From: DASSCW01 sp036556325
GTDB lineage: Bacteria > Chloroflexota > Limnocylindria > QHBO01
Length of the DNA stretch: 64,000 nt
Assembly: GCA_036556325.1 (NCBI GenBank)
Contig: DATBJR010000043.1
Location: forward strand, 1-64,000
Direction of reading: 5' to 3'
The notes below the pieces were generated by a model, which was given only the letters and a program-made list of their open reading frames with translations, was not told where the DNA came from and made no database searches. This document shows positions 46,029-54,807 of this stretch, piece by piece. The number at the start of each line of letters is the position of its first letter. The stretch's first letter is position 1. The position numbers and the translations under genes were made by a program.

Positions 46029-47204
46029 ATGGCCGGCTTCTCGACCCGAGCGATCCGTGCGGCCAGCCGCGTGCCCGCCGCGCCACAGCCGCCCGTCAAC
46101 GTCCCCATCTACCAGAGCAGCACGTTCGAGGTCTCGAGCGCCGGCGAGCTGGCCGAGCTGCTGGAGTTCGCGCGGCCCGGCCATTCGTACAGTCGCTACT
46201 CGAATCCCACGCACGCGGCCCTCGAGGACGCCCTGGCCGAGCTGGAGGGCGCCGAGGCATGTCATGTCACGGCCTCCGGCATGGCGGCCATCCACGCCGT
46301 CATGCTCTCGACGCTCAGCGCCGGCGACCAGGTCCTGATCCCCGGTGCCGTGTACGGAGGCGTCATCGGGCTGGCGCACGCGGTCCTCGAGCGCTCCGGG
46401 ATCGAGGCGGTCGCGGTGGACACCACCGACGCCGAGGCGGTCCGCGCCGCCATCGGCGACCGCACCCGGCTGCTGTGGCTGGAGACGATCAGCAACCCGA
46501 CCACTGCCATGGCCGACGTCGGCCGCCTCGCCGCCATGGCGCACGAGCGCGGCATCACGGTGGCGGTGGACAACACGTTTGCCTCGCCATACCTCGCCAA
46601 CCCGCTCTCGCTCGGCGCCGACGTGGTCGTGCACTCCACCACGAAGTACGTGGCCGGCCATTCGGACATCACCGGCGGCGCCATCCTGGGCAGCGGCGAG
46701 CGGGTCGACGCCGCGCGCCGGATCGTCATCAACGCCGGCGGCAACGCGGCTCCGCTGGAAGCCTTCCTGGCGCTTCGGGGCCTGAAGACGCTCGCGCTGC
46801 GCATGCAACGTCACTCGTCGAACGCGCTGTGCGTGGCCCGTGCGCTGCAGGACGCGCCCGGTATCGGTGCGGTGCTGTACCCCGGCCTCGAGTCGCATCC
46901 GCAGCATGAGCTGGCGATGCGAACCCTGCGCGACGGCATGGCCGGCGGGATGCTCAGCATCGATCTCGCCGGGGGCCGTGCCGCGGGTGAGCGGTTCCTC
47001 GATCGGCTGCAGGTCGCCGTCCACGCGACCAGCCTCGGCAGCGTCGAGACGCTCTGCAGCCACCCGGCGTCCTCGTCCCATCGGCAATTCGGCGAGGACG
47101 ACCTTGCGCACGCGGGGCTGACCGCGGGCATGGTCCGCGTCTCGGTCGGCCTGGAGGATCCGGAGGACCTGGTGGCCGATCTGACGGTCGCCGCAGCACC
47201 CTAG
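46029..47204 (+). CDS. Cys/Met metabolism PLP-dependent enzyme (cystathionine gamma-synthase/lyase or methionine gamma-lyase type)
   Basis: This 391-residue enzyme belongs to the trans-sulfuration family. PLP-site motifs are clear: YSRYSNPTHAALEDALAELEGAE near the start, the Gly/Met of TASGMAAIHAV, LLWLETISNPTTAMADV, VDNTFASPYLANPLSLGADVVVHSTTKYVAGHSD with Lys206 forming the Schiff base, and the C-terminal SLGSVETLCSHPASSSH. The reaction cannot be fixed: synthase, beta- or gamma-lyase and methionine gamma-lyase look alike. The following PucR-type regulator gene, 11 bases away, may sense the pathway. Confidence 0.9.
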   Translation: MAGFSTRAIRAASRVPAAPQPPVNVPIYQSSTFEVSSAGELAELLEFARPGHSYSRYSNPTHAALEDALAELEGAEACHVTASGMAAIHAVMLSTLSAGDQVLIPGAVYGGVIGLAHAVLERSGIEAVAVDTTDAEAVRAAIGDRTRLLWLETISNPTTAMADVGRLAAMAHERGITVAVDNTFASPYLANPLSLGADVVVHSTTKYVAGHSDITGGAILGSGERVDAARRIVINAGGNAAPLEAFLALRGLKTLALRMQRHSSNALCVARALQDAPGIGAVLYPGLESHPQHELAMRTLRDGMAGGMLSIDLAGGRAAGERFLDRLQVAVHATSLGSVETLCSHPASSSHRQFGEDDLAHAGLTAGMVRVSVGLEDPEDLVADLTVAAAP

Positions 47205-47215
47205 GCCCGCACCGC

Positions 47216-48229
47216 ATGACGAGCGTGGTCGACGTCTGGCGCGCGATCGATCCCGAAGCGCGCCTGCTCGCCGGGCCCCCGACCGGGCTGGTCCGGCCGA
47301 TTCGCTCCGTGCTGCGCAGCCGGGCGACGCCGCCGCATCTGCCCGATCCGGCCGAGGCGGCACTGCTGATCGTCGACGCAGCCGCGCTGGGGCTGCGCGA
47401 CACCGCCGACCTGTTCGCCGCCCTGGCCGAGGCACGGCTCGAGCCGGCCGCCATCCTGCTGCCCGGCGCGGCGAGCCTGGATGTGGCCGATGCGCCGCTG
47501 CCAGTCCTTTCCAGCGCCCAGCCGATGACCCGTCTGGCCGCCGACGCGGCCGCCTACCTGGCCGACGAGCCCGGTTCCCTGGCGCGGCTGGCCATCGACC
47601 TGCGGCTGGCATGTGCCGAGGCGGCGCTGGCGGAGCCGCAGCTCTCGACACCGGCCGGTCTGGTCGCCGCCCGCCTGGACCGTGGCGTCGCAGTCGCCGT
47701 CGACGGCACGTTGGCGACCCTGCATCCGCGCTCGGCGGGCCGCGCACTCGCCGCCAGGTTCGCGGCGCTGCATGCCCGCCTCCTGTCGGCCGGCGGCGCC
47801 GGGTCGCGTGGACCACAGCGTCAGTCGCGTGAAGGCCTGTGGCTGGCCGAGGGCCGTATCCGCCACGGCGCCTCGGTCTGGCTGTTCGACGACCGGCCGC
47901 TGGCCGCGGTCGACGAGGTCGCGGTCGAGGCGCTGACCGCCACCTCGCGTGCCCTGCTGCGGCGGCCAGCGGCTGACGTGCTGTTGCGCCCCGCTCAGCG
48001 CGGCGTCCGGCCGGTGCCGGCGTCGCCGGCAGGGGATCCACTTGACGCCACCCTGCTGGCCGTGGCGCTGGCGAACGGTCGTGTGGCACCGGCGGCCCGG
48101 GCCCTGGGGGTGCATCGCAACACGGTGCTCTACCGGCTTCGTCGCGCCCGGGCGGAGCGCGGCGTCGACCCGCGCCTGCCAGAGGACGCGCTGCGGATCC
48201 TGACCGACCGAAGGTCGCCGCACGCATGA
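47216..48229 (+). CDS. PucR-like transcriptional regulator with C-terminal HTH_30
   Basis: This 337-residue protein ends in a PucR/CdaR-type helix-turn-helix: DATLLAVALANGRVAPAARALGVHRNTVLYRLRRARAE, about residues 275-320. The N-terminal ~150 residues, rich in Ala and Leu, resemble the ligand-sensing PucR N-terminal domain (LIVDAAALGLRDTADLFAALAE), and the middle is a degenerate GGDEF-like sensor region. PucR-type regulators control purine, amino-acid or nitrogen use. It lies between the PLP enzyme gene and glnA, and a perfect palindrome 24 bases beyond its stop is a candidate binding site. That link is inference. Confidence 0.8.
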   Translation: MTSVVDVWRAIDPEARLLAGPPTGLVRPIRSVLRSRATPPHLPDPAEAALLIVDAAALGLRDTADLFAALAEARLEPAAILLPGAASLDVADAPLPVLSSAQPMTRLAADAAAYLADEPGSLARLAIDLRLACAEAALAEPQLSTPAGLVAARLDRGVAVAVDGTLATLHPRSAGRALAARFAALHARLLSAGGAGSRGPQRQSREGLWLAEGRIRHGASVWLFDDRPLAAVDEVAVEALTATSRALLRRPAADVLLRPAQRGVRPVPASPAGDPLDATLLAVALANGRVAPAARALGVHRNTVLYRLRRARAERGVDPRLPEDALRILTDRRSPHA

Positions 48230-48252
48230 CCAGCCGTTACTCGACGAGATCC

Positions 48253-48271
48253 GTTGTGCACACTGCACAAC
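48253..48271 (+). promoter_or_regulatory. Perfect palindromic operator GTTGTGCA-CAC-TGCACAAC
   Basis: Two 8-base arms, GTTGTGCA and TGCACAAC, are exact inverse complements around a 3-base centre. The site lies between the regulator gene stop (48229) and the glnA -10 box (48325). Its size and symmetry fit a dimeric helix-turn-helix protein. Arms are too short and T-tail is absent for a terminator. Confidence 0.6.
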
Positions 48272-48324
48272 AAATCAACGACGTCCAACGGCGAAGCCGC
48301 CGTGCCATCGGGCTCCGTGGCGCC

Positions 48325-48330
48325 TAGGCT
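48325..48330 (+). promoter_or_regulatory. -10 box TAGGCT for glnA
   Basis: GCCTAGGCTC lies about 52 bases before the glnA ATG; the leader contains the ribosome site GAGGAG near 48364. The palindromic operator is centred about 65 bases upstream of this box. Confidence 0.4.
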
Positions 48331-48381
48331 CTACGGGTCCCATTCGGGGCAGCCATCCACACCAGAGGAGCCGATCGACCG

Positions 48382-49746
48382 ATGCCGTCCAAGGAGCTGA
48401 ACGCCGCCCTGAAGCTGGCCGAGGAGCGCAACCTGCGCTTCGTCAGCCTGCAATTCACCGACATCGTGGGGGCGGTGAAATCGGTCCAGGTGCCGATGCA
48501 CCAGCTCGAGGAGGCGGTCGAGCACGGGAAGTGGTTCGACGGCTCCAGCATCGAGGGCTTCGCCCGCATCGCCGAGTCGGACATGTTCCTGGTGCCGGAC
48601 CTGTCGACGTTCGCCGAGATCCCCTGGGAGCCGGGCCGCGAGCCCGACGGCAGCGAGCGCGCGACCGGTGCGGCGCGCGTCATCTGCGACGTCTTCACCC
48701 CCAATGGCGAGCCATTCCCCGGTGACCCGCGCTGGGTCCTGCGGCGGCAGCTCGATCGGGCCAAGCAGCTTGGCTACGTCCTGAACACCGGGCCCGAGCT
48801 CGAGTTCTTCCTCCTGCGCCGCAGCGAGACCGACGTGGAGACGCTGCCGCACGACGCGGCCGGCTACTTCGACCTCTCCGAGGACCTGGGGACCGAGGTT
48901 CGCAAGGAGATGATGAACGACCTCGAGGCCTTCGGGATCAAGGTCGAGACCGCGCACCACGAGGTCGCCACCGGCCAGCACGAGATCGACTTCGAGTACG
49001 CCGATGCCCTCCGCACCGCCGACAACGCGGTGACCTTCAAGACCACGCTCAAGGCGGTGGCCGCCCGGCACGGGCTGTACGCGACCTTCATGCCCAAGCC
49101 GTTCTTCGGCATGAACGGCAACGGCATGCACACCCACCAGAGCCTGTGGGACGTCAAGAAGGGTCGCAACGCCTTCGCCGACGAGAAGGACGACTACGGG
49201 CTGTCCGACACGGCCCGCAGCTACATCGCCGGCATCCTGGAGCACGCCCGCGGCATGATCGGGGTGCTGGCACCGCTGGTGAACAGCTACAAGCGGCTGG
49301 TGCCCGGCTACGAGGCCCCGGTCTACATCGGCTGGGCCCGGATCAACCGCTCGGCACTGATCCGGATCCCGCAGATCAGCAAGGGCCAGATGAACTCGAC
49401 CAGGATCGAGCTGCGCTGCCCGGACCCGTCCTCGAACCCGTACCTGGCCTTTGCCTGCATGCTGGCCGCCGGCCTGGATGGCATCGAGCGCAAGCTCACG
49501 CCGCCGGCACCGGTCGAGGAGAATCTCTACCACTTCGATGCCGCCAAGCTGGCGAGCCGCAAGATCAGGCAGCTGCCAGGTACGCTGCGCGAGGCGCTGG
49601 ACGAGCTCCAGGCCGATGCGGTCATCGGCGAGGCGCTCGGCGAGCACGTCTACGAGCGGTTCGTGGAGGCCAAGACCGAGGAGTGGGACGAGTACCGGAT
49701 GCAGGTCACCTCGTGGGAGGTGGAGCGCTACCTGGAGGCCTTCTAG
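48382..49746 (+). CDS. glnA: Glutamine synthetase type I (alpha-like)
   Basis: Glutamine synthetase joins ammonia to glutamate with ATP and is the main entry of nitrogen. The 454-residue protein shows the family map: FTDIVGAVKSVQVP, KWFDGSSIEGFARI, metal ligands in GPELEFFL and HHEVATGQHEIDF, the ATP-site GMHTHQSLW, the flap region NSYKRLVPGYEAPVY and IELRCPDPSSNPYLAFA. At about 450 residues and lacking the adenylylation-loop region of the ~470-residue GSI-beta enzymes, it fits the GSI-alpha type, usually controlled by feedback and by transcription. The palindrome upstream fits the latter. Confidence 0.96.
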   Translation: MPSKELNAALKLAEERNLRFVSLQFTDIVGAVKSVQVPMHQLEEAVEHGKWFDGSSIEGFARIAESDMFLVPDLSTFAEIPWEPGREPDGSERATGAARVICDVFTPNGEPFPGDPRWVLRRQLDRAKQLGYVLNTGPELEFFLLRRSETDVETLPHDAAGYFDLSEDLGTEVRKEMMNDLEAFGIKVETAHHEVATGQHEIDFEYADALRTADNAVTFKTTLKAVAARHGLYATFMPKPFFGMNGNGMHTHQSLWDVKKGRNAFADEKDDYGLSDTARSYIAGILEHARGMIGVLAPLVNSYKRLVPGYEAPVYIGWARINRSALIRIPQISKGQMNSTRIELRCPDPSSNPYLAFACMLAAGLDGIERKLTPPAPVEENLYHFDAAKLASRKIRQLPGTLREALDELQADAVIGEALGEHVYERFVEAKTEEWDEYRMQVTSWEVERYLEAF

Positions 49747-49783
49747 CGACCACTCTCGCCCGGGCGTCTGCCCGCGCCCGCAG

Positions 49784-50944
49784 GTGAGCGGGCTCCGCCT
49801 CGCCTTCCTGGGTGATCCTGGGAGCGTTCACCTGCACCGCTGGCTGGCCGCGTTCGTCGCGCGTGGTCATGCCGTCTGCCTCCTCGAGCCGCACGGCCAC
49901 CCGGCTGACGATGCCGGACCGCCCGCCGGCGTCGAGCGACTGCAGTTCCGCTCGGTCCAGGCCGACCGCTCGCCGATGGGTTTGTGGCGGGCGCGCGCCG
50001 ACCTGCGGCGCACCCTGGCCGCCTGGCGGCCGCACGTGCTGCACGCGCACTACGCCCGCAGCCCGGCCTGGCACGCCTGGCTGTCGGGGTGGCGACCCTA
50101 CGTGGTGACGGTGTGGGGCTCGGAAGTCCTGCGTGCAGCCGAGATGCCGCGGCTCGGACGGCTGTTCACGCGGCTGGCGCTGCGTGACGCGGCGCTGGTG
50201 ACGGCCGGCACGGAGCAGCTCGCGGCGGCGGCCGTGCGCCTGGGCGCGCGCCCCGAGCGCGTGCGCCATGCCGAGTTCGGGATCGACACCCTGCGCTTCC
50301 ACCCCGGGATGGCAGGCGCGCAGCGCGCCGAGTTGCGGGCCGAGCTGGGGCTCGGCGACGCCCGGGTGGTCGTCTCGCCGCGCATCCTGGCTCCGCTGTA
50401 CCGGCACGAAGTGGTGATCGAGGCGCTGGCGCGCATGCCCGCGGACGTGCTGGTCCTCTCCAGCGGCATGCGGGCCGATCCCGCCGAGCGCCAGCGGCTC
50501 GAGGCGCTGGCGCGGCAGCTCGGCGTCGCCGAACGATGGCGCATCTTGCCGGCCATGGACGCCGATCGGATGGCGGACCTCTACCGCCTGGCCGATGTGG
50601 TCGTGTCCGTACCCGAGAGCGACGCGATGCCACAGAGCGTGATGGAGGCCATGGCCACCGGGACGCCGGCGGTCGTCAGCGACCTGCCTGATCCGCGCGG
50701 GTGGCTTGGCGACCTGACACCGCAGCTGATCGTGCCGGTGGGTGACGCCGCCGCGACCGCGGCGGCAATGCAGCGTGCGCTGGCCCTGTCAGGCGGGGAG
50801 CGGCGCGCCTTGGGCGAGGAGCTGCGCCAACGCGTCATCGAGCGCGCCGACGCGACACGCAGCATGGACGAGGTGGAGGGCTGGTACCGCGAGCTGGCGG
50901 AGGCTCGCCACGGGCGCCGTGGCGGGCGGGCTGGCGCCGGATGA
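49784..50944 (+). CDS. Glycosyltransferase family 4
   Basis: This 386-residue GT-B enzyme starts LRLAFLGDPGSVHLHRWLAAFVARGH and has LHAHYARSPAWHAWLSGWRPYVVTVWGSEVLR in the acceptor domain. The donor domain shows RVVVSPRILAPLYRHEVVIEAL, MADLYRLADVVVSVPESDAMPQSVMEAMATGTPAVVSDL with the usual Glu pair. The start is the GTG 37 bases after glnA; upstream open sequence lies in glnA. It begins the large polysaccharide region, and its stop overlaps the flippase ATG (ATGA). Sugar donor is unknown. Confidence 0.88.
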   Translation: MSGLRLAFLGDPGSVHLHRWLAAFVARGHAVCLLEPHGHPADDAGPPAGVERLQFRSVQADRSPMGLWRARADLRRTLAAWRPHVLHAHYARSPAWHAWLSGWRPYVVTVWGSEVLRAAEMPRLGRLFTRLALRDAALVTAGTEQLAAAAVRLGARPERVRHAEFGIDTLRFHPGMAGAQRAELRAELGLGDARVVVSPRILAPLYRHEVVIEALARMPADVLVLSSGMRADPAERQRLEALARQLGVAERWRILPAMDADRMADLYRLADVVVSVPESDAMPQSVMEAMATGTPAVVSDLPDPRGWLGDLTPQLIVPVGDAAATAAAMQRALALSGGERRALGEELRQRVIERADATRSMDEVEGWYRELAEARHGRRGGRAGAG

Positions 50945-52269
50945 GCGACCGTCCCAGCTTCGGCTCGCAGGTGGCGCGGGTCTACGCTGCGCGACTGGTG
51001 CAGTTCGGCTGCACGGTGGCGGTGGCCTTCCTGCTGGCTCGCCTGCTCGGGCCGAGCGGTCGCGGGGAGTACTCGCTCCTGCTGCTCCTGCCCTCCACGC
51101 TGTTTGCGCTGGGCCAGCTGGGGCTGCCGTCGGCCCTGACCTACTTCGCCGGCAGCGGGCGTTCGGTGGCCTCGCTGGCGGCGGCGGCCGCGGTGGTCGC
51201 CACCGTGCTGTCCGCCGTCCTGGTGGCCGGCAGCTTGGCGGCCCTGCCGACCCTGCACCCCGCGCTGTTCGCCGCCGCCCCGCTGGGGCTCCTGCAGGTC
51301 GCCACCGTGGCGCTGCCGATCCTGCTGGCCACCTCGTTCTTCGGCTCCATCCTGTGGGGCCGACAGCTGGTGCGGCCGTACAGCCGCGTGCTGGCGAGCC
51401 AGTCGCTCGGCTGGCTGCTGGCGGTCATCGGCCTGGTGGGCGTGGCCCACCTGGGGGTGACCGGCGCGCTGTCGGCGTACCTGCTGGTGACCGGGGTGGG
51501 CGCCGCGGCAGTGGTGGTGCTCGTACTCCGTGAGCGGTCGCGCGCGGCCGCCGATGAGCCGCCCGCCGGGGCCGTCAACCTCGGCGCGTTGCTGGGGTAC
51601 GGCCTGCGCCTCTACCCCGCCGGCGTGTCGACCTTCCTGAGCTACCGCGCCGACCTCTTCCTGCTCAGCGCGCTGCGCGGCGACGCGGCGGCCATTGGCC
51701 TGTACGCCCTGGCAGTGTCACTGGCCGAGATCACCTTCCAGGTCCCGGACTCGGTGGCCACCCTCTTCTATCCGCGGGTGGCCGGCGCCGAGCGGGAGGA
51801 GGCGGACCGCCTGGCGCCCTCGATCGCACGCTTCAGCCTGCTGCTCACCGGCCTCGCCGCCGTGGCGCTCATCCCGATGGCGTGGCTGGCCATCCGGATC
51901 GTGCTGCCGGGCTACGACGGCAGCCTGCTGCCCTTCCTGCTGCTGCTGCCCGGCACGGTGGCGCTGGGGCTGTCGAAGGTGCTGTCGGGCTACATCTCGG
52001 GGCTTGGGCGGCCCGAGCCGGTGGGCATCATCGCGATGGTGGCGCTGGGGGTGAACCTGGTCGTCAACGTCGTCCTCATCCCGCCGCTGGGCATCGCCGG
52101 CGCCGCACTGGCCTCGATGATCTCGTACAGCCTGCACGCCGCGCTGACCGTGTGGCTGGCCAGCCGTCTGTCAGGCGTCCGGCCGCTGGAATTCGTCACG
52201 CCCGGACGGGCCGAGGTCAGCCGGCTGGTCGAGCGGCTCGCCAGCCTCTGGCCCAGCCGCGCCGGCTGA
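50941..52269 (+). CDS. Polysaccharide flippase (Wzx/MATE-like, MOP superfamily)
   Basis: This 442-residue membrane protein has about 12-14 hydrophobic helices and the Wzx-type opening QVARVYAARLVQFGCTVAVAFLLARLLGPSGRGEYSLL, then GYGLRLYPAGVSTFLSYRADLFLLSAL. Such proteins flip undecaprenyl-linked oligosaccharides to the outer face. It is coupled to the preceding glycosyltransferase gene. Its last 99 bases overlap the 3' end of the convergent ligase-like gene. Confidence 0.9.
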   Translation: MSDRPSFGSQVARVYAARLVQFGCTVAVAFLLARLLGPSGRGEYSLLLLLPSTLFALGQLGLPSALTYFAGSGRSVASLAAAAAVVATVLSAVLVAGSLAALPTLHPALFAAAPLGLLQVATVALPILLATSFFGSILWGRQLVRPYSRVLASQSLGWLLAVIGLVGVAHLGVTGALSAYLLVTGVGAAAVVVLVLRERSRAAADEPPAGAVNLGALLGYGLRLYPAGVSTFLSYRADLFLLSALRGDAAAIGLYALAVSLAEITFQVPDSVATLFYPRVAGAEREEADRLAPSIARFSLLLTGLAAVALIPMAWLAIRIVLPGYDGSLLPFLLLLPGTVALGLSKVLSGYISGLGRPEPVGIIAMVALGVNLVVNVVLIPPLGIAGAALASMISYSLHAALTVWLASRLSGVRPLEFVTPGRAEVSRLVERLASLWPSRAG

Positions 52270-53745
52270 GGCCGCCCGCCCGCCCGGCAGCGACCAGGCC
52301 AGGCCCGCCAGCAGCGCCACCGCCAGGACGTCGCCGTTCATGGTCCGGTAGGGCCGATACAGGTCGTTGCCGAACAGGGTGGCCATGGCCACGAACCCGA
52401 TCAGCGCCAGGGCCACCGCGACGCCGGTGATGCGCTCGGGTGCGATCGTCGATCGGCGTGTCCCCAGCGCACGCCAGAGGACCAACGCCAGGCCGATGGC
52501 GGCCAGCAGCGCGAACGGCAGCCCGTACTCGGCGGCCAGGTTCGGCAGCAGGTTGTGGGCGGACTGCAGCTCCGGCACGCTGGCATCCGGGCGGATGCGC
52601 TCGAACTCGGCCTGAAACCCCCCTGGCCCCACGCCGAGCAGCGGGGACTGCGCGGTGATCTCGGCGGCGGCGCCCACGGCTTCCAGCCGAATGCCGATGG
52701 AGCCCGAGCCGTTGTACGTGTCCGGATCCCAGGATTCGACACGCCCCTCGCCCTGCATCCCGACCAGCAGCGACTCGTAGGCGGCGGCCACTCCGGGCGC
52801 GACGACGCGAAGGGCTGCCAGTGGGTAGGGAACCACCACCGCCAGCAGCAGCGCGATCACCGCCAGCAGCGCCAGGCGACGCCGCCAGCCGCGCACCAGC
52901 AGCAGCACCATCAGCGCAGCCACCAGCGCTGCCGAGAGCCAGGCACTCTTCGTGTACGTGAAGAACAGCGCGAGGATGATGAGGCCGATCGCGGCCCAGC
53001 CGACAAGGGTCGCGACCCGGCGCCGGCTGGCCCAGGGCCACGCGAACACGACGCTGGCGGCCGCCGGCAGGGCAACCACCAGCATCGTGCCGAAGATGCC
53101 GACGTTGAAGTAGGTCAGCCGCGCGAACAGCATGCGCTGCTCGTACAGGTCGCGGGGCCCCACCACGATCAGCAGCCAGGCGAAGTTGAGGAGCGTGGCG
53201 ACCACCACTCCGGCCGCCACCGCCAGCAGCGCGGCGGACACCTGGCGCAGGGTGGGCCGCAGGGCGAAGGCGACCGCGAACAGCGCGAGCGGCTCCAGCA
53301 CGCCGTGCAGCGTGATGTTGACCGCGTCGTCGCGGGAGGGCGCGGCCAGCGTCGCGACCACGGCAAGGCCGGCTCCCAGGATCATTGCGATCCAGGTCGG
53401 CCACCGGTTCCGCTCCTCAGCACGATCAGGGGTGCGGTCGAGCAGCGCGCCGACCGCCAGCGCTGCGATCACGATCGTCGCCGGCAGGACCTGGACAGGG
53501 CCGACCACCGCCTCGGCGCGCGCGACGTTGACGATGGGCAGGGCGGCCGCCAACAGCAGCAGCCCGGACCAGGGCCGAGCCACCGCCAGGACGACCATCG
53601 CCGCCGCCAGCGTCGCCGCCACCACGGCGGCCGCCACGCCGAGCGCCGGGGGCGCCTCGACCGGCCGGTAGGCACCGGCCATGGCCAGGGCGGCCACCGC
53701 GAGGGCCAGCGCGCCACCGGCAGTCCAGCGCACGGCGGTCGTCAC
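52171..53745 (-). CDS. O-antigen ligase-like (Wzy/WaaL) membrane protein
   Basis: This 524-residue protein has about 11-12 membrane helices and the large periplasmic loop with GVGPGGFQAEFERIRPDASVPELQSAHNLLPNLAAEYGLPF, the Wzy_C hallmark in which the His helps transfer lipid-linked glycan. It may polymerise or ligate surface polysaccharide. The start is the GTG in a GTGA overlap with the preceding glycosyltransferase gene; the extra open sequence before it is rejected. The C-terminal ~33 residues (low-complexity, AAGPEAGEPLDQPADLGPS-like) are encoded in the 99 bases shared with the flippase gene. Confidence 0.87.
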   Translation of the reverse strand: MTTAVRWTAGGALALAVAALAMAGAYRPVEAPPALGVAAAVVAATLAAAMVVLAVARPWSGLLLLAAALPIVNVARAEAVVGPVQVLPATIVIAALAVGALLDRTPDRAEERNRWPTWIAMILGAGLAVVATLAAPSRDDAVNITLHGVLEPLALFAVAFALRPTLRQVSAALLAVAAGVVVATLLNFAWLLIVVGPRDLYEQRMLFARLTYFNVGIFGTMLVVALPAAASVVFAWPWASRRRVATLVGWAAIGLIILALFFTYTKSAWLSAALVAALMVLLLVRGWRRRLALLAVIALLLAVVVPYPLAALRVVAPGVAAAYESLLVGMQGEGRVESWDPDTYNGSGSIGIRLEAVGAAAEITAQSPLLGVGPGGFQAEFERIRPDASVPELQSAHNLLPNLAAEYGLPFALLAAIGLALVLWRALGTRRSTIAPERITGVAVALALIGFVAMATLFGNDLYRPYRTMNGDVLAVALLAGLAWSLPGGRAASAGAAGPEAGEPLDQPADLGPSGRDEFQRPDA

Positions 53746-54797
53746 GTGAGCCGCTCGACGATCTCGGCCGCCCGGTCGTCCCACGTCGAACCGGGCGCCA
53801 CCGCGAGCGCGCGTGCCGCGGCAGCCAGCCGCTCGGCGAGCGCGGCGTCGCGCAGGACCGACAGCAGGCCGGCCGCGATGGCGGCGGCGTCATCGGCCAC
53901 CAGCAGTCCTGCGCCCGACGGCGCCAGCAGGGCAGCCGTCTCGGCCGCCGCGGTGGCGACCACCGGCTTGCCCAGTGACAGGTAGTCGGCCAGTTTCACC
54001 GGCCGCGCCAGGTCGGTGTAGCGGTTGATCGGCCTGGGGATCACGCAGGCGCGCGCTGCCCCAAGCAGTCGCGGCAGGTCGCCCCGGCTGCCGGCCACGA
54101 GGTCGACCCAGTCCGGCAGGCTGCCGGCCGTGGAGCCGCTGACCACCAGCAGCCGCGCCGCCGGCAGCTCGGCGCGCACCAGCGCCATGGCGTCGAGCAG
54201 GCGGTCGAAGCCGTCGGCCGCGTTCAGGGCGCCGACGTAGGCCACGATTGGCTGTTCCCCGGCGCCCAGGTCCGGCTGCCGCGGATCGGTCCCTGGCGGC
54301 AGGAGCACCGCTCGACGCAGCCGCAGGGCCGTCGCAAGGCCCGACGACGGGGCGAAGGGCACCGTGGCCAGCCGGCGCAGGAGGCGGATGCTGAAGCGCC
54401 AAGCCAGGTCGGACAGACGCTGGCGGAACGAGCCGGGCGGGTAGAGATCGCGGAAGAGCTGGTAGGCGTCACGAAAGTAGATCCCCACCGGGCGCCGCAT
54501 GGCCCGCGCGGCGGCGAGTGCCAGCAGGTCCCATGGCATGCTGGCGCCGGTGGGCGACTCCACGTAGACGGCATCCACCCGGCGGAGCTGCCAGAGCACG
54601 TTGGGCAGGGCCGCGAGGCGCTGCCAGCGGCCGCGATCGGCGCGGACGAGGCGAGCTCGGCGCTCCAGGGCGTCGGCCAGCAGCGCGATCCGCACCCGCG
54701 GGGCGCTGGCCGGGATCCTGGCGTCGTACATGCCGTACAGCAGCAGGCTGGGGCGCCGGGGTGGCGAGTCGCGATGAGGCGCAGAGCCGTTGGCCAT
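53742..54797 (-). CDS. Glycosyltransferase family 4
   Basis: This 351-residue enzyme is a GT-B fold transferase: LLLYGMYDARIPASAPRVRIALLADAL at the start, then YVESPTGASMPWDLLALAAARAMRRPVGIYFRDAYQL, PIVAYVGALNAADGFDRLLDAMALV in the donor half and YTDLARPVKLADYLSLGKPVVATAAAETA, where an Asp takes the place of the more common Glu. The ATG is chosen because similarity starts about 15 residues in; 61 residues of open frame upstream are Arg/Pro-rich and unlikely to be translated. It lies ten bases after the pyrophosphatase gene. Confidence 0.85.
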   Translation of the reverse strand: MANGSAPHRDSPPRRPSLLLYGMYDARIPASAPRVRIALLADALERRARLVRADRGRWQRLAALPNVLWQLRRVDAVYVESPTGASMPWDLLALAAARAMRRPVGIYFRDAYQLFRDLYPPGSFRQRLSDLAWRFSIRLLRRLATVPFAPSSGLATALRLRRAVLLPPGTDPRQPDLGAGEQPIVAYVGALNAADGFDRLLDAMALVRAELPAARLLVVSGSTAGSLPDWVDLVAGSRGDLPRLLGAARACVIPRPINRYTDLARPVKLADYLSLGKPVVATAAAETAALLAPSGAGLLVADDAAAIAAGLLSVLRDAALAERLAAAARALAVAPGSTWDDRAAEIVERLT

Positions 54798-54807
54798 GCG
54801 AACGCGC

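Noticed and set aside
45735..48227. An 830-codon open frame on the minus strand across the PLP enzyme and regulator genes
   Set aside because: Arg/Pro/Ala-rich antisense shadow with no motif. The plus-strand genes are conserved.
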